DNA from: Aselliscus stoliczkanus
Lineage: Eukaryota > Chordata > Mammalia > Chiroptera > Hipposideridae
Assembly (NCBI GenBank): GCA_033961575.1
Contig: CM066731.1
Coordinates: 58,619,501-58,683,500, forward strand
Reading direction: 5' to 3'
DNA: 64,000 bases
Part shown: one piece after another, positions 35,769 to 48,189 of the stretch
Layout: every line of letters starts with the position of its first letter
How positions within the stretch are numbered: position 1 is the first letter of the stretch
Translations under genes and position numbers: made by a program
Notes under the pieces: generated by a model
Database searches by the model: none
Told to the model about the DNA's origin: nothing
The model's input: only the letters and a program-made list of their open reading frames with translations

Positions 35769-35784
35769 CAATTATCTTCTCTTT

Positions 35785-36225
35785 TAAATCCTTTTCCTTA
35801 ATCTCCTGTATCTTCCTAAAGCTCTTTAGCATTTTGTTATTTTTTCACTATAATTTCATTCTTTATTGTATCCTTATATTTGCTACATTATAACCTGCAC
35901 TGCTCTTCATGTCCTATTTTAATTTTAATAATATTTTTATTTAACCAAATCAGTACAAAATAATGACATTTCAAAATATAATCCACATAAAAATCAATAA
36001 TAGACTCTATATTCTTGATTTGTACTGGGTGTTCAAAATCTAGTATATAATTTTTCACTTACAGCGCATCATTTGAAAGTTAAATTTTAACAGATATATT
36101 GGATTTGTATTTAGATTTTATAAGATTTACAGCTGAAAAAGATTTACATATCCAAGTTGTTTTAAATCTTAAAAATTTTCAATGCTGAGTCAAATATTAG
36201 TTTTTAAAGTTAAATTTAAACTAAT
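35785..36225. other. Unclassified AT-rich DNA
   Basis: No gene or repeat was recognised. Confidence 0.45.
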
Positions 36226-36227
36226 TT

Positions 36228-37240
36228 AGTATTCCATTATATGGATGGACCACAGTTTGTTTATTGATTTATCCCGTGAAAGAGATTCAAGATATTTCCA
36301 ATTTGGGGCAATTATAATAGTGCTGCTATCAATACTTGCTTATACATTTTTTGTGTGAACATAATATTTTATTTTTCTAGAGTAAATATCAAAGAGTGGG
36401 AATTCTGGGTCATGTGGTAAATATATCTATGTTTAAGTTTATAAAGAACTGTCAAACAGTTTTTCAGAATGATTATATTATTTTACATTCACACCAGCAA
36501 TATATAAGTCTTCTAGTCGCTCTGTACACTGTCCGACAATTAAGTTCGTGAATTTGTTGCAACAATGTTGCTTTACTTTTTTTGATAACAGAGGGATTAT
36601 TCATTATGAATTTGTACCAACTGGACAAACAGTTAACCAATTTTGCTATTTGGAAGTGCTGAAAAGGCTGTGTGAAAAAGTTACCCGACCTGAACTTTTC
36701 ACCAACAGTTAGTTTGTGGCTCTTGCATTATGACAATGCACCAGTTCACACAGCACTGTCTGTGAGGGAGTTTTTAGCCAGTAAACAAATAACTGGATTT
36801 GAACACCCTCCCTACTCACCTGATCTGGCCCTCAATGACTTCTTTCTTTACTGAAAGATAAAGGAAATATTGAAAGGAAGACATTTTGGTAACATTCAGG
36901 ACATCAAGGGTCGTATGGTTCTGATGGCCATTCCAGAAAGAGTTCCAAAATTGCTTTGAAGGGTGGACTAGGCACTGGTTTCAGTGCATCGCTTTCCAAG
37001 GGGAGTACTTCAAAGGTGACCATAGTGATATTCAGCAATGAAGTATGTAGCACTTTTTCTAGAATGAGTTCGCGAACTTAATTGTCAGACCTCGTATGTT
37101 TGACAGCCTTGGTATGGTGAGTAACTTTAATTTTAGCCATTCTAATGTGTGTGGTGTGTGCATTTTCCTCCCAGCCTGTGATGTAGAACATTTTTTTGTG
37201 TGTTGAATTGCCTCCTATATATCCATCCTGTTTGGTAAAG
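36228..37240 (-). mobile_element. L1 3' fragment, split by a mariner
   Basis: Antisense L1 text: 'tattccattatatggatgga', 'agtgggaattctgggtcatg' and 'cattcacaccagcaatatat' on the left, 'attttagccattctaatgtg' on the right. The two parts are joined once the mariner at 36527-37094 is ignored. Confidence 0.8.
36527..37094 (+). mobile_element. Internally deleted mariner transposon (copy 2)
   Basis: TA flanks lie at 36525-36526 and 37095-37096. Left end: CACTGTCCGACAATTAAG. Right end reverse-complemented: CGAGGTCTGACAATTAAG. It is 568 bp, with the same joining of the left end to the region of the first catalytic Asp (near 36591) as copy 1. The frame 36672-36854 keeps YDNAPVHTALS (second catalytic Asp intact) and PPYSPDLALNDF. 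Later frameshifts break the rest. Confidence 0.9.
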
Positions 37241-37244
37241 TGTC

Positions 37245-38000
37245 TTTTCAAGTATCTATATGGATTTCAGAATTGATAACTTGTATCCCTGTGGGAAATG
37301 ACTTTGTTAACTAGAGCACAATGTGTTTGTAGAGGTTCCCTTGCCTTTGGTATTTCAGACTATTGATTTCCAAAGTTACTTAGGTCAGCACCTTTCCCGA
37401 ATCTCAGTTGTTTCATTGATTTTATTCCTCCAGAGAATATATTTCATACACTTGTAAAAATGTTAAAAGATAAACTGAGGCATACTAAAAATTGTAAGAG
37501 TCAGTTGAGCATAAATTGATTCGAATCAGGCGGTGCCAAACTGGAAGTAGTTAGAAGTGCTCCATGACTAGTTCAGGGAGAGACTTTCATAGAGAAGAGA
37601 TGGAAGCTAAGCAATGGAATTATTTGATTGGCTAGAGCTTAAGCAGTTGTATTATTTGGGAAAGTCTACTTGGTGGTTTGTGGTTGGTTGTCCTCAGGTT
37701 TTGATTTCTTAAGCTTGAGGCATTTCAGTCTTAAGTTTTGGTTTGCTTACATGGGGTACTAAGACATGAAAGCCACCTCCATCTAATCCCTGCCTGTGTA
37801 ATTAATTTAACAATTCAGTTAGATCGTTTTGTTATCACCTGCATTTCATTATCTCAGGACTGCCCACATTACTTTCTGAAAAATTTGCATACATTAAGGT
37901 TCATTCTTTGGAACTTCTATGAATTTTGACAAGTACATAGCATCATATTCCCATCTTTACAGTATCATAAGGAATAGTTTCGCTGCCTTAAATAATTATT
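37245..38000. other. Unclassified intergenic DNA
   Basis: No gene was seen. 37540-37800 could be an old LTR piece but no diagnostic motif is visible. Confidence 0.45.
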
Positions 38001-38004
38001 CTGT

Positions 38005-39055
38005 GCTTCACCTAGTCAACCTTCTCCCCACCGATTGAAACCCAACCACTGATCTGTTTACTGTCTTCTAGTTTTGCCTTTTCCAGAATATCATATACTA
38101 ATAGGGATCATAAAGGATATAAGTTTTTAAACTGGCCTTTTTTTTTTTTTTTTTTTTGCTTAGCAATATGTATTTAAGATTCATCCAAGTCAGTCTGTGG
38201 CTTGATAACATTTTTCTTTTTATCAAGTAGTATTTTTTTGTCTGGATGTACTTATACTTAGTTTTTCCATCTATCGAAGGACCATCTTGGTCACTTCTAG
38301 TTTTTGACAATTATGAGAAAAGATGCTATAAACATGTGGATGACAGTTTTCTGTGGACATAAGTTTTCAGATCAGTTGGATAAATACTTAGGAGTACAAT
38401 TGCTAGATCATATGGTAAGACTATGTTTAGCATTGAAAGAAACTGCCAAATGGTTTTCAAAGTAGCTGAGTTGTTTTGCATTCCCCGCAGGACTTAATGA
38501 GAGCTCTTTTGCCCATGTCATCACTGGCAATGGGTGTGGTCAGTTTTTTGTATTTTCGGGTGGAGCCCTTATTTAATCTGACTGCTGTCCTTATAAGAAG
38601 GGAAAGAAACACTAGAGACCCATGCACACAAGAGAAAAGACCACATGAGGGCACAGTGAGAAGGCAACCATTTGTTAGCCGAAGAGAGAGGCTACAGGAA
38701 ACTCCAAACCTCCCACCACCTGTTTTTGGATTTCCAGCTTGCAGAACCATGGGAAAATATAATACATTTCTGTCATTTACACCACCCAGTCTGTGGTATT
38801 TTGCTTTGACAACCCTAGCAATCTAATTCACTGGGTTTCATAGGTTTTCTCCTAGTTTTATATTTTTGAACTTGCTATTTAGATCTGTAATCCATATTGA
38901 GTAAATTTTTGTGGCAGGTGTTAGGTCTGTGTCTAGGTTCATCTTTTTGCATATGGATGTGGAATTGTTCCAGCACCAGTTATTGAAATGACTATCCTTT
39001 TCCCATTAAATTGCTTTTGCACCTTTGTCAAACATATATCAACTGTCATTGTGTG
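38005..39055 (-). mobile_element. L1 3' fragment, split by an LTR
   Basis: Antisense L1 3'UTR and ORF2 C-terminal text: 'tctgtttactgtcttctagt', 'cttaggagtacaattgctag' before 38515, and 'gatctgtaatccatattgag', 'cacctttgtcaaacatatat' after 38826. The MaLR LTR at about 38520-38826 splits it. Confidence 0.78.
38520..38826 (+). mobile_element. MaLR-type solo LTR
   Basis: 'tgtccttataagaagggaaa', 'agggcacagtgagaaggcaa', 'ccacccagtctgtggtattt' and 'gacaaccctagcaatctaat' match the 3' two-thirds of MLT1/MST-type LTRs. The ends are approximate. Confidence 0.75.
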
Positions 39056-39059
39056 GGTT

Positions 39060-41785
39060 TATTACTATTTTAATATCTAAGTAAGTGAATTCAAATTATA
39101 AATGTTAAACTAAATATTATATGCAAATGTGTTAATGATCCTCCTAGCTCAATATTATCTATAAGGCTATAAATTGATCTAAAAAACTTATTGAATGATT
39201 TATCTCAATCTTGAATTTTTTGCCTTTGTTTGATAGGTGAGGTCAGACTGATCTATTTCAATTTAAGGAAAGTACCCATTATTTATATTGGCATTTGGGA
39301 AATCAGACTTCAAAAGCCAGAATTTTATCCGTGATCTTTCAGGCCCTGCCATAGGCAATTACAAAGTCCTTACCTGAGGGAGTTTAAGGGGGCAAGCTGC
39401 CCTCCCCACACTAGACTCAATGGATGCACAGCTAGTGTGTGCCAGTCATGTCAGTCTCTGAGGGGTTACAGTCCAAGACTCAACTCTCTTTTCACTCCCC
39501 ATCCCTGGTCCTGCCGCCTGGTGGCCATGCATTCACCACGTCTACATATGTTCACCAATGCAAAACTTTAGCAGGTTAGAGTTGCTTTGATCATATTTTT
39601 ATTCTTTCTTCCTGTTTCTTTGATTTTTCCAGACTCCATCTGGTTAGGCAAACATTCTCTAAAATGTTTTAAATTCATTTTCTGCACATTTGGGGTGAGG
39701 GAATTTTAAAGAATTCTCAGGAAATTAGGGGCATGCTTATTTTCAGAAATGAATTTCATTTGAGTGTGATGAAGCTTACACTAGATACATTTGAAGTGCA
39801 AATAGACACCTTCATAAATTCATTTATTTCCTGGATCTCTGAAGTTGCTGCTAAATGTAAACTTAATGATATTTGTAAGAGCATTTGTGTCTTTATCATG
39901 TTAAATTTCATATAGCTACAAGGTTTGCATCTATTTTCATTCCCCCAAAACTTCTACAGAATTTTTAGCTAAATTTACTTAGAGAATATTTTTTCCTAAT
40001 GCTTCATCAGATTCACACAACAGCTGTTGGGCTTTCCTTCAAACAGTTGAGTGACATGGAAGTCTGGACAAAGTACTGTTCAGAGCTCACTCTATCTTCC
40101 CAGCCCATAGGTTGTCACTTATAATTAAAACATAAACTCCCACAGATTATTTTATAAGTAACGATTCCACCTTTATCATTGAGTAAAGTCTATAACACTT
40201 AAAAAGCTGTTATATGTATCTATCCAGCTGACACCTGCACACATGAATACACAATATTCCCAAATGGAAACACATTTGCAAATTGATTACAGAAACAATC
40301 ATCTCTTTCATGTTAAATTTCATAACAGAAATCATAGTAGATAAAAGGGTAATAGAGTCTGTGCTACCTATAATGCATGCATTTAAATTTACAGAATGAG
40401 TTTCTAAATTATCATAACTTAGAATTTTAAATACTTGAATATGAAATAGCTTTAGTCAATACTTTCCTAAAATGTTGATAATGACACTTACATATATATG
40501 TCATGTATATATATATATATGTATATGTGTGTGTGTGTGTGTGTGTATATATATAATTTAAATTAAAACCTATTCCATAATAAAAGTCTGAGCTCTCACC
40601 TGAGGCAATCTGACTCTTACCACAAATAGAGTATAGACTGTGATTTGTATGGTTAGTGGAGATGCTGTCATTTGGTAAGACAGTTTCATAAAATTCTGTG
40701 AACTCCTGCCTTCATATAATTCACAAACTAGTAAGGGAAAGACATAAACAAAGTTATTGGAAGTGAAAGCATTAAGTATTTTAATAAGGTGAATGCACCA
40801 TTTCAGTAAAGCACAGAAGGGGAGCTCTCTGTGCTGCATACTGCAGGAAAACAGAAGCTCTGCAGCCAAATTGAGAAAGAAAATGGGACAGTTTAGGAAG
40901 AAAGTATATTCTGTGCAAATTCATGAACATGTGCAAGACTAAGATCTGTTTGACAGAATAAAAGTAGTTTGGAAGAGCCATAACAGAATACGTGCCAGGA
41001 AGAAGCCCGTCTTACCGAGAAGGAAATGTAGTTTCCATGAAATTAAAGGTAATTGCAATAGCATGCCATCACCCCACACTTCAAACAAACTTTTAAGATT
41101 TTGAGGAGTTTCTGCTTGTTTATTATGCTATTTAAACTGAAGTATTTAATTCAGTCAATATGCAAGAGTTCATTGAGAAAAGCACAGGAGAGTATAAATG
41201 AAATATATGTAATGTATTTGTAATCACTATATGATTAGTGACCACCTTAATTAATGTGTTTTTAGCATGAAAATGCCATCAGGGTATATCTGACCAGCGC
41301 CAAACAAAAAACCTGTAGGCATGCACATTGGAAGGTCCCCCATCAAAATATCCAGAAAAATCTCAGCAAGAGCAGCCTGCCACTCAATAGTACAGCCACT
41401 AGTGTGGATCTTCTAATCTACCTTTTATTTTATTGTTTTAAAAAATGAAAGGGAAGCCGAGGATTGCCACACATTTAAGAAAAGCATTTAACATGAAGGG
41501 GACTCAAACAAATAAATAGGAGAAAACATTTAGAGAAAAGGGAGAGAATGAAGAGAGTAGCAGAGAAAATTTTAAAAATAAGTTACTGAGGGTACCACTT
41601 CCAGTGTGGTGCCCAAGTAATTTTCTACTAGGCTGAACTTCCTGGAGATTATACCTATAAGCCTTGGACAAAAAAATGTTTAAAATGTTAGTTTGTCCAT
41701 GCTGGGAACTGTCGAAGAGAAAGTCATTATTAAACTATTCATAGGTAATAAAACAACAATGTCTAATATTAATTATTCTATTTTA
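39060..41785. other. Unclassified AT-rich DNA
   Basis: No gene was supported. It contains a TA/TG microsatellite at 40505-40555 and no assignable transposon. Confidence 0.45.
40505..40555. repeat. (TA)n(TG)n compound microsatellite
   Basis: TA runs flank about 10 TG units. Confidence 0.95.
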
Positions 41786-41789
41786 TTTA

Positions 41790-42030
41790 TCACATGATTT
41801 CATAGCATATGATTGATGTGTGTTAGATATAGTTCTAAGCATTTTTATACATAGTAATTTATTGGATCCTTATACCAATCCTACAGGGTAGGTTCTGTTA
41901 TTTACCTCCTTGTCTTAGAGATGAAAAAACCGTGGCTCAGAGAGGTGAAGTAAATTGCCCAAGATCACACAGCTAGTAAGGAAGAGAGTTGGGATTCCAA
42001 CCAGCTAAACTGTCAGAGTTCCAAGCGTTC
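41790..42030 (-). mobile_element. MIR SINE
   Basis: 'gagatgaaaaaaccgtggct', 'cagagaggtgaagtaaattg' and 'cccaagatcacacagctagt' are the antisense MIR core, well preserved. Confidence 0.9.
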
Positions 42031-42039
42031 ATTGTTATG

Positions 42040-43495
42040 CTATGCTGTAGTATGGTGCAAAGAGAGTTTAATAGCTCATTACAGTTGCTGATTTGACTTC
42101 CCTTATTTTCTTTATGGCGTCCAACATCTGGGAATGTTTAAAGATTGCTCCGGTGCTGACTAACTTGTCAGGCTTTTGAGAGTCTGGCAGTACAAATAAC
42201 TTGAAAACCCTCCATCTACCAATACCAAGAATCAATCAATAAATTATAACTAACAGACTTATAAAGACATGGCTGAACTGCTAAGAAAGGCAGAGAAATC
42301 ACCTTGGGACAGAAATGAAAAAGGAACTTGAAAACTAGGACAGAGAACTACAGAGTTCACACTTGTGTCTGCCAGGTTATTTATCACTTGTAACAATACA
42401 GGGGCTTGAACTTAATACCCATGTGGGGAGTGCGAGAATTGGGACGGATGCCCACTCTTTTTACGTGCTAACCCTTCAGAATGAGTGAGATTCAGGTAAA
42501 GGGAGCCCTCAAAAGTCGTGGGAAGAATTACAAATGTATATGACCACTTTGGAGAGCAATGTGACCATGTCTCATGAATCAAAACGTGCATTCTATGATC
42601 AAGCAATTCCTTCGTTAGGTTTATACCCTGCGACGTCTAGGCCATGGTCGGGGCGGGGAGGGGCAGATCAGACAGGGACACGAATTTTATTGCAGTGTTG
42701 TTTGCGTTAGTAAAATCTTGGAACGGAAGAATGTATAAATGAATCGTGCTATATTCGTATGATGGCATATGCAGAGCAGAGAAAATCAGTGTACTGTGGA
42801 CATGTATTATCAGGGGTAATTCCCATACGCTTCACTTTTGTGATAGAGACAGACAAGTGGGAGAGTATTTGCAGCCATAAACCTACGTGACAAAATGTAG
42901 AGAATCAGAAAAAAGGTTTTAAAAAAATTGTAATTCTTCACCTCAAGAAAGAAAGAAACCAAAAGGGCCTCTAATAATCACTCTCAAAAATGAAAGCTGC
43001 ACCAGCATCGCAGATTTAATGTATTTGGTTTCCCCTTGGCCCAGTGTGTACCCTGCAGACAGATCTTCAAAACAGGTTCCACAGCATAGCAAGAAAGATG
43101 GAACAGTGATTCTACTGAATTATTAGGAAATATTCAGGTAGGAAATATTCTCAATGTCTCACTGATTTCATCCAAAATCAAATAAACCCATTATAGCTGT
43201 AACTCTTCTTTTTCCACACGACTTCTTTGCCTCTTTCTATACTCACCAAGTGTCTCTCATTTCCTGAATCCACACAGATGCACAGTCTCAAACTTATGCA
43301 AAATCATTTAATATGCTCTTGCTTTTAAACTTGCATTTTTATCCCAATATGCTGCTCACCAAATAGAGACTCATTTTTAGGATCTGTTTATATCTCTCTG
43401 TGTGTTTTATAACAATATTTTTCTCTGTATAAACAATTTAAAAAAAAAGAAAACAGGCGTCTAAGAGGACCTTGGAACCAACAAAATTTAACAAT
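42040..43495. other. Unclassified intergenic DNA
   Basis: 42520-42900 may be an old L1 ORF2-type remnant, but no frame supports it. No gene was seen. Confidence 0.4.
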
Positions 43496-44033
43496 TATTG
43501 GAAAAATAACACCTTTATTGAGATAGACTTTACATACCAAACAATTCACCTATTTAATGTGTACAATTGAATGGCTTTTAGTATATTTACAGAGTTGTGG
43601 AGCCCTCAGTACAATAAAAGTTTAGAACATTTTCATCACCCCTAAAAGAAACCTCATATCCATTAGCAGTCCATCTCCCACCCTATTTCTGCCTGGAAAC
43701 TTCACCCTTCCCACCCTCCCCTCACCCCCTGCCTCCTCTTCTCCCACCAGCTCTAAGAAACCACTAACCTACTTTCTGCTCTACAGATTTGCTAATTCTG
43801 GATGCATCTTATCAGTGGAAGCATACAATAGGTGATATTTTGTGGCTTCTTTCACTTAGCTGTACTATATTGTTTTTCATTACCAAATCTAATTGAAGGG
43901 TATACCACATGTTATTTAGCCTTTCTTTTTGAAAGATTTTTTTTATTAAAAATATAGCTAACATATGATATTATATTAGTTTCAGGGGTACACCATAGTT
44001 TTTCAAAATTTATATACCCGAAGAAGTGATCAC

Positions 44034-44447
44034 TGGGCTTGCTGAGTAGTGCGTTGGTTAGGAGTTGGCTTGGGAAGCCAGCTCTGAGCAGCAGGGCCCT
44101 GGGTTCGGATTCCACATGCGGGCCAGTAACACTGTGCCCTCTACAGCTAAGATGGTGAACAACAGCTCCACCTGGAGCTGGGCTGCTGTGAGTCCCCGGT
44201 GGTGATGGGGTAGGCTGCAGTGGGGCTGACGGGCAGCTGGCATGAGCTTTCGTGAGTTGCCGTGAGCAGTTGTCCTATGACCAGTGAGTGACTGTTTCAC
44301 CTGGGAAGAGCACAATGATAATACCAACATGGGACAGTGAAGCAGAGTCCTCCACAACTAAACTGAAGAACCAAAGGACAACAACTTGTCTGTTCGCCTT
44401 CCTGATTCCCCAAAACTGTTCCCTCTCCCAATAAAATCTTTAAAAAA
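44034..44447 (+). mobile_element. Long composite tRNA-derived SINE
   Basis: Flanked by AAGTGATCAC (44024-44033) and AAGTGATGAC (44448-44457). Head 'gctgagtagtgcgttggtta', a GGTTCGGATTCCAC B-box core, body beginning 'tgccctctacagctaagatg', end CCCAATAAAATCTTTAAAAA. The cleanest full-length copy in the window, 414 bp. The pol III-type internal promoter (A and B boxes) is inferred from tRNA similarity. Confidence 0.9.
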
Positions 44448-44707
44448 AAGTGATGACCATAAGACCAGCAACCATCTGACACCGTACCACACTATCACAA
44501 TATTATTGACTATATTCCCCATGCTGTACATTACATCCTCATGACTTATTTGTTTTATACCTGGGAATTTGGACCTCTTATTCCCCATCACCTTTCCCCA
44601 CCCCCTTTTTAATTTTTTAATTACAGATGACATTCAGTATTATTTTATATTAATTTCAGGTGGACAACATAGTGGTTAGATATTTATATGATTTAAGAAG
44701 TGATCCC

Positions 44708-44833
44708 AGGCCGGCCAAGTAGCTCAGTTGGTTAAGAGTTTGCTCAAGAGTGCGAGCTGAGCTCTGAGCAACAGTAGTTCGATTCCCAGCGCAAGCTGAG
44801 CAGGTAGCAGGATGGCTCAGCTAAAAAAAAAAA
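44708..44833 (+). mobile_element. tRNA-derived SINE
   Basis: Flanked by AAGTGATCCC (44698-44707 and 44834-44843). Head AGGCCGGCCAAGTAGCTCAG, A-box-like TAGCTCAGTTGG, B-box core AGTTCGATTCCC, end GATGGCTCAGCT followed by poly(A). Same subtype as 19322-19480. Confidence 0.92.
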
Positions 44834-45639
44834 AAGTGATCCCCTGATTGGTAATGTTATTTAGTGTTTCATCAGGTAATGGGTATTTGGGTATTTGAAT
44901 CTTTTCCATTTTTGGCTTTTATGAATATTGCTGCTATGACTATTCATGTATAAGTTTTGTGCATTCATGTGTTTTCATTTTTCTTGAGTATATACCTAGG
45001 AGTGGAACTGAGTGGTAATATCCTTTGATGTTTAATCCTACGAGGAACTACACACTTTTTCAAATTGGCTGCATCATGTTACATACAAAGCAGCAGTGTA
45101 TGAGGGTTCCAGCTTTTACACATCTTTGTCAACACTTATTACCTGTCTCTTTTTATTATAGGCTAGCCATCCTTGTGGGTATAAGTTGTTATCTCGTGGT
45201 TTTGATCTGTATTTCCCTAATAGGCAATGATGTTAGGCGTTTCTTCATGTGCTTAGTGGTCATTGTGTATCTTCTTGGGAGAAAAATGTCTATTCGGCCC
45301 CTTTGCTCCCTTTTTAATTGAGCTGTTTGTCATTTTTATTATTGAGTTGGAAGAGTTCTTTATGTATTCTAGATATAAGTCCCTTATTAAATATATGATT
45401 TGAAAATATTTTCTCCCATCCTGTGGATTGTCTTTTAACTTTCTTAACGATGCCCTTTGCATTAAAAAAGTGTTTTGAGGATGTTCAATTTTATCTACTT
45501 TTTCCTAGTTTGTACTTTTAGTGTCTATCTAAAAAGAAACATTACTTAATTCAATGTCATCAATGTATACACCTATGTTTTCTTAAAAATTTTTATAGTT
45601 CTAGGTCTTACCTGTAAGTCTGATCCATTTTGAGTGAGT

Positions 45640-45659
45640 CTGTGTGTGTATACATATAT

Positions 45660-45698
<39 letters not shown>

Positions 45699-45740
45699 TG
45701 TGTATATATATATAATATACATTATATATTATATATTATG
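45640..45740. repeat. AT-rich microsatellite
   Basis: ATATAT runs with short ACACAC and TGTG interruptions, within the L1 remnant. Confidence 0.9.
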
Positions 45741-46589
45741 ATATTATGGTAGGAGTCCCAATTTCATTCTTTTGCATGTGGATTATCAGTTATCTCAACA
45801 TCATTGGATGCAAATACTATTCTTTCTGTATTGAATTATCTTGACACTCTTGTCTAAAATCAGATTACCATAAATGTGAAACTTTAATTCTGAACGCTAT
45901 ATTTCTGCCCTTATGCCAGAACCACACTGTTTTGATTGCTGCTGAGCTCTGTAGTAAGTTTTAAAATCAGGAAGTGTGAGCCTTCCAACTTTGCTCTTCT
46001 TTTTCAAGATTGTTTTGGTTCTTCTGAATTTCTTGCATATCTATATGGCTTTTAGGATCAGCTTGCCAATTTTTCCAAAGAAGTCAGTCGGAATTCTGAT
46101 GAAAATTGTGTTGAATCTGAACATCAATTTGGGGAGTATTGCTATCTTAATAATATTAAGTCCTCTAATCTGTAAACACAGGATATCTTTCATTTTATTT
46201 AGGTCTTTAATTTCTTTCAAAAATGTTTCATAGTTATGAGAATATAAGTTTTATACTTCTTTTGTTAAATATATTTCTAAGTGTTTTTTCTTTTTCCTTT
46301 TTGATGCCATGTAATTGTTGTTTTCGTTTCCTTTTCGGGCTGTTCATTGAAAATGTTTAAAAATGCAATAGATTTTTTTGTATATAAATCTTCTAACCTG
46401 CAACCTTGCTAATAAACTCCCAGTGTTTTTTTAAGTGGATTATTTAGAATTTTGTATATAAAAAACATCATATCATTGCAGATAGAGTTTTACTTCTTGC
46501 TTTCTAATCAAGATAATTTTATTTCATTTTCTTGCCTAATTGTGCTGACTATTCAATACAGTATTAAATAGAAGTGGCAAGATCTTTTT

Positions 46590-47020
46590 CTTTAAGATTT
46601 TATTGGGGAATTGGGGGAGGGAACAGCGTTGGAGAATTGGGAAAGGGGAACAGCCAAGTTGCTGTCCTTTTGTTCTTCAGTCTCATTGTGGAGGACGTTG
46701 CTTCACTGGCCCATGTTGATATCATCATTGTGCTCTTCTCGGATGAGGCAGATGGGTCGCTGGCCATTGGACAGCTGCTCATGGCAGCTTACAGCTGCTC
46801 ATGCCGGCTGCCGGCCACTTACTATAGCTTATGGTAGCCCACTGCAGCCTATGCCATTGCCAGCGACTCACAGCAGCCCAGCACCAGGTGGAGCTATTGT
46901 TCACCATCTTAGCTCTAGAGGGTGCAGCGTCACTGGCCCTAATGTGGGATCCGAACCAGGGCCCTGCTGCTCAGAGCTCGTGCTCCCAAGCCAACTCAAC
47001 CAATGAGCCACTTGGCCAGC
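46590..47020 (-). mobile_element. Long composite tRNA-derived SINE
   Basis: On the minus strand: GGCTGGCCAAGTGGCTCATT head, 'ggttcggatcccac' B-box region, body shared with 44034-44447, end CCCCAATAAAATCTTAAAG. At 46700-46740 it has the simple 'catgttgatatcatcattgt', showing the normal state of the site expanded in the 23147 copy. The target duplication is not clear. Confidence 0.88.
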
Positions 47021-47024
47021 CCTG

Positions 47025-47965
47025 ATGATATTTTTGTTTTAGCCTGTGTTTCTCTCTGATTTCTTTCTTGTGATTAGTGATAAAGTAGTAAAATAAAAGA
47101 TTTGGTGCCTTTTTTCCTTAGAAGCTATAAGGAAGGAGTGAGTTGGAGGAAACCAAACTATGCCTGACAGTCTGAGAGCTAAAAGGGAGAAAGAGTAAAT
47201 GGTGACTATTAGCAATATGAAAGAAAGAAAAGCAAACTGGGGCTCCCATGCCTTTTTCAGGAACTGAAAAAGAGTACAAAACTGGTCTGGGCCTGAAATA
47301 CGGTCTTGGGAAATTATAGCATGAAAGACTATGAAAGTTCTTGTAAAGATGTAAAGCTTATTCTTTTTAGAATATGTATCAACTTATATAAGATTCCCAT
47401 GCAATCAAGAGAGCTTTAATGTAATTAGGTCTCAAAAGTTTTGGTTGGAGGAAAAACTTCATTTAAAAAAAGCCCTAAACTTCCATCAGTTGTTTTTGTC
47501 TAATTCATGCATATGAAAAATCAAATTCACCAGGTATTAGATGATTTATTACTTCTTCTGAGAAGGGAATAGATTATATTGTTTTAAACTGGGCCTGGGT
47601 AGCTTATGATACGTTAAGTTTTCTTGATCTTGAGTTTGGAAATGAATATGTATCATCAAATAAAACTTTAAATATAGTAGACTATCAATAATGAAGTTAG
47701 GATTTTTGTTTCTCTGTATTCCTTCCCTTTTTTGTTTTTAATATTTGCATTTGAAGCCTGTTAAAATATTAAATACTAACCAATAAAAATACATAATTTA
47801 AATCTCCAATTTTTCTTTAGTTGCATAATGGTGAAATAAGAGCTATTTTAGACTGAGAGATAAGACAAATGAGAAAGTCGGTCAGCTTTCTTTTTGCTCA
47901 CCTTTAAAACAGGGAAAGAAAGTGGAGGAAATATGGCTTATTATGGAACTATCATCCAGCATAAT
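47025..47965. other. Unclassified intergenic DNA
   Basis: The first 50 bp may still be L1. No gene was seen. Confidence 0.45.
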
Positions 47966-47969
47966 CAAC

Positions 47970-48185
47970 AAGAATAATACAATTAATATTTACTGCATAC
48001 TTACTCCTTGGCAGGCATGGGCCTGGCATATTCTCATGTAGACCTCACGACACCACAATACAGACCTATTAGTATTTTTAAAATTGTGTGTGTGAGGGAG
48101 ATGAGGCTTAGATGCAACTGTCAAAATTCACACAGTGGGTATGTACTGGAACCGGGGTTCAAACCCATAGAGACCTTCTGTTCAG
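47970..48185 (-). mobile_element. MIR SINE
   Basis: 'tttactgcatacttactcct', 'gagatgaggcttagatgcaa' and 'actggaaccggggttcaaac' are antisense MIR. Confidence 0.75.
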
Positions 48186-48189
48186 TGTT

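Larger units (their letters stand above)
43505..46570 (-). mobile_element. Nested L1 fragments (3'UTR through ORF2), interrupted by SINEs
   Basis: At least two antisense L1 3'UTR copies (43505-44600 and 44625-44880) precede antisense ORF2. The minus-strand frame 45253-45462 reads TNSSIKKGAKGPNRHFSPKK, the ORF2 C-terminal region. 45890-46140 ('gaagtgtgagccttccaact', 'cttttaggatcagcttgcca') and 46440-46510 are antisense reverse-transcriptase-region text. All frames are broken. Two SINEs (44034, 44708) lie inside and one abuts it (46590). Confidence 0.85.

Noticed and set aside
44708..44833. A possible tRNA gene
   Set aside because: The tRNA-like A and B boxes are followed by a SINE tail, poly(A) and a target-site duplication, so it is a SINE.
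46611..47006. 131-codon plus-strand open frame
   Set aside because: Same cause: antisense strand of the long SINE at 46590-47020.
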